A stretch of DNA of 18,515 nucleotides from JADCCX01 sp031373545 (GTDB lineage: Bacteria; Pseudomonadota; Alphaproteobacteria; Rhizobiales; Beijerinckiaceae). The DNA lies in contig JANMMT010000187.1 in NCBI GenBank assembly GCA_031373545.1, positions 1 through 18,515 of the forward strand, written 5' to 3'. The notes beneath the pieces are model-generated. The model was given only the letters and a program-made list of their open reading frames with translations, was not told the DNA's origin and ran no database searches. Within the stretch, counting starts at the first letter, position 1. Every line of letters starts with the position of its first letter. A program made the translations under genes and the position numbers. Positions 15,601 to 18,515 of this stretch are shown one piece after another.

Positions 15601-17338
15601 CGATGGTGAAAGGTGCCGTCGATGTCACCGCTGCGCCTGTCGAAGTTTCCGTGGCGATGGATTCAAGCACCATGGGGAATGTGCCCGAGGATTGCGCCAG
15701 CGGCACGAATGTAATGCCCGCTGCAATTTCGGTGGCCGTGAAACTCCAGTTGCCACCGCCCAGATCAATACCTGACGTGAAGCTGCTGCCTGCAGGAACG
15801 CCCGTGATGCGGAAGGCGAGCGTTTCCGAGCCATCCGTATCGGTCAGCGCGCCTGTGAGGCCCGTCAGCGAAATGAATGTATCCTCGGGCGTAGTGTAAG
15901 TGCCGCCAGTGGCCACCATCGGGGTGTCGGTCACAGCCACAACAGTGACTGGCATGGGTATGCTTGTGGTGGCGGTGCTGCCGTTTTCGTCAGTCGTGGT
16001 GGCAGTCAGCGTGAGGGTGAAATCCACATCGGAATTGGCGGGAGGCGTGAGGGAGATTGTCGCCAGCGTGGCACGGATATCTACCTCTGGTCCGGTGAGA
16101 ACATAACCGGTTGCGGTCGGCGTGATTACGACAGCGCCAACGCTGACATAGGTGACCGTCGAACCAACCGGCACGCCCGCAAGCGTGACCTGTGTCAGAG
16201 CTTCAGAACCATCCGTGTCAACCAGAGCCAGGCTGACAGCGGCCCCAATGTTGAGCGCCGTGTCTTCATTCACGGTTTGAGGCGGCACAGTGATGACCGG
16301 CGCATCGGCAACGGCCATGAACGTGAGGATCACCTCGCCTTCGGTCGTGCGGCCATTGGTGTCCGTGACGAAATACGTGAAGCGCACATCACCGGAGAAG
16401 TTGGCGGGCGGATCAAAGGTGAAGGTGCCATCAGAGTTGAGAGCAAGAGTGCCCACCGGAGGTGGATCACCCAAGGTGACGCTCGCACCAGCGGTGTTCG
16501 CGTCATTCTCGATGATGTTGCCTGACATACGCGTGTCTTCAGGCGCAGTGAAATCGTCTTCAGACGCCGCAGGCGCTGGCCCGAGGGTATTGCGCCGCGT
16601 GTCTTCGACGGGGAAATTCGGGCTTTCCAGCCGACGCCAGCCGTTGAAGAACATCGGGTCTTCGTCGGGCAATCCGGGCAGATGGGCCAGATTTGTGCCC
16701 ACGCCCATGGTGCGCACGAAACTGCGATGCTCCACCAGGCCCACGAAATCACGAGCGGAGGCAGAAACAGGGTTGCCGGAGCTGTCAATGCCGCTGGCGA
16801 TAAACACACCGCCCACCCCTTCGGCTGGCAGACCGGGCGAGACTGTCGAGAATTGCTGGCTTTCGGGCGCGCGCGGCACGCTCATCGACTCGGTCGTTGC
16901 GGTATGAAAGCCGCCGCCTTCCTGGCCCTGAAGAGGTATGGAACTGCGCACCATCGTTCGCGACAAGGCGTCTATGGCATGCAACCAACCGCCAGCATCC
17001 GCCGAGCGGTCTGCAAAGCGCTCGAGAATTTCCACAATAAAACCGGGCTCGCGCTGAAAGGCCGCCTGCGGATCGGACACCCTTTCCCGCAGCGCGTCGA
17101 CAAGATCCCGCGCGCCTTCCACACGCACGATTTCGCCATTGGCCAGCAGCACGGTGAGGTCGCCGTTCTCGCCCAGTTTGAGCATGGCCCCAGCCGTCTG
17201 CAGGAGCTGGATGGCGCGCTGGACCGTCACGGCGGGAAGTTGAGGTGCCTGCGTGAGCTTGGACGCATCATCCCGGATCTGTGCAAGCTGTAAGGCAGAG
17301 GCGCCGGTTCCGAGGCCCTGGTTTTCATTCACAGACAT
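6689..17338 (-). CDS. Giant LapA/BapA-like repeat adhesin, probable type I secretion substrate (3549 aa)
   Basis: This gene encodes a very large, probably exported, fibrous surface protein. Residues 1-260 form an N-terminal region I do not recognise. Residues 260-343 are one Ig-like domain of the kind found in large adhesins (GTLALNSDGTFTFDP). Residues 344-3549 divide without gaps into 26 domains of 112-135 residues, most with D-x-D-G-S-E and joined by linkers such as VADAP/VADQP; the acidic loops and linkers could bind calcium (inference). I chose the ATG at 17338, with AAGAG 7 bases upstream. An in-frame ATG at 17482 would add 48 residues with four cysteines, whereas the rest has only two (C1151, C2491). 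Only three lysines occur (27, 54, 3243). There are no RTX nonapeptides and no C-terminal domain after the last repeat. The adjacent TolC, ABC and HlyD genes point to type I export. Biofilm or surface attachment is the likely role. Confidence 0.88.
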   Translation of the reverse strand: MSVNENQGLGTGASALQLAQIRDDASKLTQAPQLPAVTVQRAIQLLQTAGAMLKLGENGDLTVLLANGEIVRVEGARDLVDALRERVSDPQAAFQREPGFIVEILERFADRSADAGGWLHAIDALSRTMVRSSIPLQGQEGGGFHTATTESMSVPRAPESQQFSTVSPGLPAEGVGGVFIASGIDSSGNPVSASARDFVGLVEHRSFVRTMGVGTNLAHLPGLPDEDPMFFNGWRRLESPNFPVEDTRRNTLGPAPAASEDDFTAPEDTRMSGNIIENDANTAGASVTLGDPPPVGTLALNSDGTFTFDPPANFSGDVRFTYFVTDTNGRTTEGEVILTFMAVADAPVITVPPQTVNEDTALNIGAAVSLALVDTDGSEALTQVTLAGVPVGSTVTYVSVGAVVITPTATGYVLTGPEVDIRATLATISLTPPANSDVDFTLTLTATTTDENGSTATTSIPMPVTVVAVTDTPMVATGGTYTTPEDTFISLTGLTGALTDTDGSETLAFRITGVPAGSSFTSGIDLGGGNWSFTATEIAAGITFVPLAQSSGTFPMVLESIATETSTGAAVTSTAPFTIVIQPVVDVPVLMAGASTINEDGVVPFGANLSLALADTDGSQSLSVTLSGIPGAALVAATLTGGATLTNLGGGSYLLTGTASAVLATLPTLIITPAPHNAVDFTVGLSVTTTEISTGLSSTLTGSHSVTIIAVADQPSLNVGAGSFPTLEDTPVQLTGLAGALVDADGSETLSFTISNVPTGASFDRGTDLGGGVWRFTPADIAAGLTFTPPLDARGTFAMVLTATTTEAENASTANRALPFSVVIDGVADPVTILSSGSSGLEDSFIAVGSQLTIALQDTDGSETISAIEIRNIPTGATLSWNTGLPGTVTDLGGGVIRITGANEAEIRALFASTEVRPPLNSDVAFSLDIAVTSQETTGSTYTTVVPHAVTITAVADAPTVPTTGTTGNEDTPILFGPNVTYALTDADGSERVSAVALSSFPAGSVVAYTASGTATVALVAGVYTISGPNAADIRTTLSSFRVTPPLNSDTDFAVTVSVTTTDTGGSTATTTGTHTITVTAVADQPNVPTTSSTGNEDTSITVGSNITYSLNDTDGSEVISAVAVSGMPAGGVLTYTASGAAVVSLVSGTCTVTGTAADIRATLNTFAITPLVNSDVDFALTVVVTSADNDGSTATRTGTHNVIVNAVADAPTVPTTGTTGNEDTPILFGPNVTYALTDADGSERVSAVALSSFPAGSVVAYTASGTATVALVAGVYTISGPNAADIRTTLSSFRVTPPSNSDTDFAVTVAVTTTDTGGSTATTVGAHTITVTAVADQPNVPTRTTIGNEDTFISFGVNTLYSLVDADGSEVISDVRLSGFPGSSTVNYTASGAATVSLVGGVYTIAGTQTDIRATLDTFRVRAPSNSDVDFSLTVRATTTDNDGSTAFRNGTHNIVVTAVADQPSVTVPGSAVVTTEDTAVAIPGLGGALTDADGSETLTFRISGVPTTPGAGFTTGTNLGGGVWSFTPAQILAGLTFTPPTNFSGSVVMTLQSISTETTGGSTANNTANFTVTVNAVADQVSLTGGSSIVNEDAFVTFGAGITYSLVDADGSESVTAVALSTFPIGSSVTYTASGAAVVSFVSGTYTITGSAADIRATLNSFAVRAPTNSDVDFTIGVAVTTTDTGGSTATRTGTHSVRVDAITDAPTVGTGAPITTAEDTPVAISGLAGALTDTDGSETLAFQITAVPAGSSFNRGTDLGGGIWSFTPADITAGITWSPTAQASGTFTMNLIAIARETSTGATASTSAPFDIIVTPVVDAPVLNSGSTTLNEDAVIPLGSAIDLNLADLDGSQTMTITLSGIPASVVLASTASGGAVVTNMGGGVYTISGPAAGVLTTLDTITATEPANRDLNFTVAVNVSTTETATGATATASGTHDFTIRAVADQPTVSGGVSTPEDVAVAVPITVALTDTDGSETLQSVTVAGVPAGATFGWNTGLPGTVMNLGGGSYSFTGSTSEIQALLLSITLAPPSNRGTDITLVVTAVSTESNPTEAGDVAVLTATRVSNVVIDLVPVADAPTVVVPGSPYTVEEDTFVALTGLGGALVDTDGSEVLSFQITGVPAGATFNGGTNLGGGVWSFTPAQLGTLQFRGPTNLSGTYNLTLVSIARETENNVTAQTSAPFTIIVDDQADAPSISGSSVGNEDTAINFGVDALVALVDTDGSEQLTSIYLENIPAGTSIAYTAVGSASVVFAAGRYTITGSTAEMQATLDTFTITPAVNDDTNLTVRIGATVIDADSSTAFFQRDHVIVVRAVADAPVSVANDVSGWEDQNIALSLVAALTDMTQEMLSARITLSSSAPVLTADTSGGGAFTSLGGGVYTVTAASASQLNAILSSVTLRAPLNFSGTYTGTLQITSTEAATGGEVAVATAVTSDTFSVTVGAVADLPTGSARAATGPNAGYEDTPIALVITGATPDTDGSEVLSCRIANVPVGASFVNAVGGSIGTSLGGGVFSFTQAELATLRIIPPLNSSADFVLQVTVITTEVTPGLPGDGATQSVTFALPVQVIGVADLPTLIVTPVISPEDQLIPLGANIAGALVDADGSEVLYYILAGLPPGVNPSVGTYIGGEWQISASQIGLLTIPAPLNFSGNYTALIAPGLSIRAVTQEYDGNQIARTLPLNVTITPVTDAFPGWSPGVGVVEDNTISLASIGSGFTLIDNDGSERVVSYTINLNSIISAAQIGGRVSSVASFIANHINGTFTNNGDGTITVLPANIGGISFSTSPFLNSNVDFTLPVIANVREIAGATVQVAGTFSVDLLGEADTPTVFASGVSGLAGSYIAINPTGQEFGGARTDTDAALGRVDSERLYYIVSGLTSTPGLNFAFYNASNQLVGLDNGDGTWLLNPADLVGLQIRSAPGQNGSASLSLTSVVVENDGDIATSITSAQFTVTVLPDPGGSGTAPRPPIVTISPTSGNEDTNITFQVSAMADPQDPSPSTPTVIVLFSNIPSGARIVGATYNPTTGRYIATEAQVNTGQVYIVPPANFSGQLNVTVEAIASNVDLLRATTGLLNMPITVVPVADGVNISAAPTAGLEDVPVALNLSLSLRDTNGTQFETLVDPVRITLTGGATLSAGTALGGGVYEVALANIAGLQVIPATNRHGTVLVTVEAISRETANGATQSSTSIITLNFAAVGDQPNVTAANATGVEDTVITLAGLSAALVDTDGSEVLSVKLLGVPAGSILNHGSNNGDGTWTINPNDLSTLTIRPPTHYSGTLSLTLEAYGLDVSGSVGTTSVPFSVNISPAADGVSIDAQNVTSTPTTSVMLNLGLRLEDNTGTLAGENPGETLDIIFSNVLAEATLQSLSGVLTRINATTWHFTGSVADSQTLSITNPSLDGADVINVAVRAVDGSSYSSTELDVFQHIQAPAALAPSLDAIDMTNVDDGVATALSIVASLTDRDGSETLSFLLSGLPTGTSLNQGTNLGGGNWSLAAGDVSGLTLTTAIGQGDFAVTVQAISTEIANGATALASDLLQVRMAA
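11498..12601 (-). repeat. Three-domain block (domains 11-13), copy of the block encoded at 15206-16309
   Basis: Domains 11, 12 and 13 are 126, 115 and 127 residues long, exactly matching domains 1, 2 and 3. They share the same order of types and block-specific wording, such as the junction PVVDxPVL, the odd D-G-S-Q variant and L-S-G-I-P in the third domain. The copies have diverged substantially. Confidence 0.6.
13314..13720 (-). repeat. Near-identical domain copy (domain 8), partner of 14073-14479
   Basis: This stretch covers adhesin domain 8 (13334-13714) and its edges. It matches 14073-14479 at a constant offset of 759 bases (253 codons). Between about 13442 and 13720 only a handful of bases differ; the lower-coordinate end is somewhat more diverged. 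It is clearly the youngest duplication in the array. Confidence 0.85.
14073..14479 (-). repeat. Near-identical domain copy (domain 6), partner of 13314-13720
   Basis: This stretch covers adhesin domain 6 (14093-14473). The protein copies of domains 6 and 8 differ at only a few positions near their C-terminal ends (for example PPLNSD against PPSNSD). Domain 7 lies between them and is less similar, so the duplicated unit was probably a pair of domains, or gene conversion homogenised alternate domains. Confidence 0.85.
16310..16561 (-). other. First Ig-like domain of the adhesin (Big_9/cadherin-like)
   Basis: Residues 260-343 differ from the 26 downstream domains and fit the bacterial Ig/cadherin-like fold that often opens such arrays. 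They show an E-D-T start, N-I-I-E-N-D-A-N, then G-T-L-A-L-N-S-D-G-T-F-T-F-D-P and P-A-N-F-S-G-D-V-x-F-T-Y. The domain follows the unrecognised N-terminal region and a di-alanine motif (PAAS, 256-259). Confidence 0.65.
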
Positions 17339-17558
17339 GCATACACTCTTGGATGGACAGAAGGGCACATCGCCCCGCGTGTTCTTTTTATGAACGCATG
17401 CGCTTAAGTTTGTCTTTCGGCCTGCTGCAGTTGCGCGCCTTTCACACGCGACTTTAGAAGGTGATGCTTCCCCATCATCCACGTCGTGTTTTCAGGCCTT
17501 AGGAGATCATTCACCAATGTTCTTTACATCTTGGCCATCAAGTTTCCGGGAGTGACCC
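17339..17558. other. Divergent intergenic region between adhesin and pilus-type genes
   Basis: These 220 bases must hold promoters for both the adhesin (minus) and the pilus-type gene (plus). I see the adhesin ribosome-binding site (AAGAG on the minus strand, 17346-17350) and the plus-strand GGGAG (17548-17552, 6 bases before ATG). I do not see convincing sigma-70 boxes or a full TTAA-N7-TTAA site; TTAA at 17404 is only a half-site. Confidence 0.5.
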
Positions 17559-18038
17559 ATGATAACCCCAAAGTGCACGGCCATGATTGCGGGCAGTTTT
17601 GCCGCCGCCCTCCTTGTGGCGCCCGCCTGTGCGCAATCGAACGAGTCGATCGCCCTCATGCTTGATCGCGCGACAGTCATCCGTCCACCCGCCAAGACAT
17701 CGATGGTGGTGATCGGCAACCCAGCCATCGCCGATGTGTCCGTGCAGAAGAACGGTGTCATGGTTCTGACCGGCAAGAGCTATGGTGAAACCAACATGAT
17801 CGCCCTCGACGATCAGGGACAATTGATTTCCGAAAGTTGGATCAGGGTTGGCGCACCCGGCCGCAGCAACATGGTTGTTGTCCGCGGGGTCGAAACGGAA
17901 ACATATTCCTGCACGCCCAACTGCCAGCCGACCGTCGTTCTGGGCGATTCCGACAAACATTTCAGCAAGTCCGGCTCTCAGGTCAGCGCGCGCAACGGGC
18001 AGGCCGCCGCCTCCCCAGGGCAACCAGGACAGCGCTGA
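17559..18038 (+). CDS. Secreted pilus-assembly protein, CpaC-type secretin N-domain only
   Basis: This 159-residue exported protein has a signal peptide (core AGSFAAALLVAPA; A-C-A cleavage after residue 25). Residues 30 to about 100 match the N-terminal domain of CpaC/RcpA-type pilus secretins (LDRATVIRPPAKTSMVVIGNPAIADVSV is typed by L-D-R-A and the G-N-P-x-I-A-D-V core). The secretin channel itself is absent. The C-terminal third has a CxxxC pair (C118, C122) in a Y-S-C-T-P-N-C-x-P-T motif, then a Gly/Gln/Ser/Ala-rich tail. Small proteins of this kind are common in rhizobia next to Tad-type genes and are presumed to act in the periplasm or at the envelope. The ATG at 17559 has GGGAG 6 bases upstream. 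It is transcribed away from the adhesin, and a TadE-like gene follows after 133 bp. The precise role is not known to me. Confidence 0.85.
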   Translation: MITPKCTAMIAGSFAAALLVAPACAQSNESIALMLDRATVIRPPAKTSMVVIGNPAIADVSVQKNGVMVLTGKSYGETNMIALDDQGQLISESWIRVGAPGRSNMVVVRGVETETYSCTPNCQPTVVLGDSDKHFSKSGSQVSARNGQAAASPGQPGQR

Positions 18039-18171
18039 AAAGGCGATCTGAACTTTAAACCTTCATTCAGCAGCGCAACAGAAACTGCCGTTCGTGGGGG
18101 CGATTGCCTCATTTGGCAGCAAAGCGGTAAGTTTCTTGCGCCACTGTGAACTTTCCATGGAGAAGGTTCAC
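18039..18171 (+). other. 133-bp spacer before the TadE-like gene
   Basis: The spacer contains no gene and no clear terminator. GGAGAAGG at 18159-18166 is a strong ribosome-binding site that fixes the next start at 18172. TTAA-N7-TTCA at 18055-18069 is one mismatch from a CtrA core, which is weak evidence on its own. Confidence 0.45.
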
Positions 18172-18515
18172 ATGCTGAGCATGAAAACTGCGCTATTGGC
18201 CGTCAAGGCGAGGCTTCAGGCCCTTCGCAAGCGCGAGGATGGTGCCACAGCCGTGGAATTTGCCCTGGTCGCTTTGCCCTTTTTCGGTCTTGTCTTCGCC
18301 ATTCTCGAACTTGCTATCTTCTTCTTCGCGAGTCGCTACCTTGAGGATGCGGTCTTCAACATGAGCCGCAAGATCCTCACGCAGCGCGTCAACCCTGCGA
18401 GCGCGTGCAGCGCCGTGACGACCGAGATTGCGAACATGTTCGGCGGTTGGCTTGATCCGGCAAAGGTGGTCGTCAGCTTCAGCGCACCTGCCAGTTTCGC
18501 GGCGGGCGGCGGTGC
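18172..18515 (+). CDS. TadE/TadG-like pilus assembly protein (3' truncated by window)
   Basis: The first 114 codons of a TadE-family protein are present and the frame is still open at the window end. After a basic leader (K-A-R-L-Q-A-L-R-K-R-E-D) comes the prepilin-like processing site G-ATAVE, with Glu at +5 as type IV prepilin peptidases prefer. A hydrophobic helix follows (residues about 27-52, FALVALPFFGLVFAILELAI). This is the TadE signature; such minor pseudopilins help assemble Flp/Tad pili. In-frame ATGs exist at 18157, 18172 and 18181; I chose 18172 because GGAGAAGG lies 5 bases upstream, and the ATG at 18157 lies just before that element. The gene follows the secretin N-domain protein on the same strand, consistent with a pilus-related pair or operon. 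Confidence 0.85.
   Translation, partial: MLSMKTALLAVKARLQALRKREDGATAVEFALVALPFFGLVFAILELAIFFFASRYLEDAVFNMSRKILTQRVNPASACSAVTTEIANMFGGWLDPAKVVVSFSAPASFAAGGG

Larger units (their letters stand above)
6692..16309 (-). repeat. Array of 26 tandem beta-sandwich-type domains within the adhesin
   Basis: Counting from the N-terminus, domain lengths are 126, 115, 127, 116, 128, 127, 126, 127, 126, 118, 126, 115, 127, 132, 115, 125, 130, 127, 118, 135, 133, 126, 115, 112, 122 and 112 residues. Two main forms occur. Short ones carry a G-L-x-G-A-L-x-D-x-D-G-S-E core and G-G-G-x-W-S-F-T-P (for example 2, 4, 10, 12, 15). Long ones carry N-E-D-T, Y-T-A-S-G and A-D-I-R-A-T-L (for example 1, 6-9, 11, 16). Domains 1-16 (10382-16309) are regular. 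Domains 17-26 (6692-10381) are divergent, and 17, 21, 22, 23 and 25 lack the signature. Domain 22 begins with a Pro/Gly-rich hinge. They resemble the cadherin/Ig-like tandem domains of large type I secretion adhesins. Confidence 0.9.

Noticed and set aside
6692..16309. Regular repeat spacing as a CRISPR or satellite array
   Set aside because: The units are coding, about 340-400 bases long and in frame throughout; no short direct repeat with unique spacers occurs.
17339..17482. 48-residue N-terminal extension of the adhesin to an ATG at 17482
   Set aside because: The extension has four cysteines in 48 residues against two in the remaining 3549, and the ATG at 17338 has a well-placed AAGAG ribosome-binding site.
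18055..18069. TTAA-N7-TTCA upstream of the TadE-like gene as a CtrA site
   Set aside because: One mismatch in an eight-base core; likely by chance without further evidence.

Overview
The window is GC-rich DNA from what looks like an alphaproteobacterium, probably Hyphomicrobiales (rhizobia-like). The reasons are an NdvA-type cyclic beta-glucan exporter, a standalone rhizobial-style pilus-assembly N-domain protein beside a TadE-like gene, and an exact match to the CtrA consensus (TTAA-N7-TTAAC). The order is inferred from gene families; no phylogenetic marker is present.

Layout. (1) 2-1551, plus strand: the 3' part of an NdvA-like ABC exporter, overlapped by ATGA with a NeuD/PglD-like sugar acetyltransferase. 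(2) 1555-17338, minus strand, read right to left: a giant repeat protein of 3549 residues (6689-17338), a TolC-family outer-membrane channel (5154-6509), a LapB/LssB-type type I secretion ABC transporter (2892-5072) and a HlyD-type periplasmic adaptor (1555-2895). (3) 17559-18515, plus strand and divergent from the giant gene: a secreted protein made mainly of the CpaC-type secretin N-domain, then a TadE/TadG-like minor pilin that runs off the end.

How they work together. The three transporter genes form a complete inner membrane-periplasm-outer membrane type I export machine, and the giant protein is its evident substrate: a LapA/BapA-like fibrous adhesin. After an N-terminal region of about 260 residues and one bacterial Ig-like domain, its sequence divides without gaps into 26 domains of 112-135 residues, most carrying a D-x-D-G-S-E signature. 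It stops exactly at a domain edge: no RTX nonapeptides and no separate C-terminal secretion domain are visible. This makes the secretion route the most interesting open question in the window. The repeat array also records its own history: a near-identical domain pair 759 bp apart, and an older three-domain block duplicated with identical domain lengths. With the pilus genes and glucan exporter, the region reads as a surface-attachment and envelope locus. A CtrA-type site sits between tolC and the ABC gene and may tie expression of the ABC-HlyD pair to the cell cycle.

No tRNA, rRNA, CRISPR, IS element or convincing intrinsic terminator was seen. No intergenic gap exceeds 300 bases.
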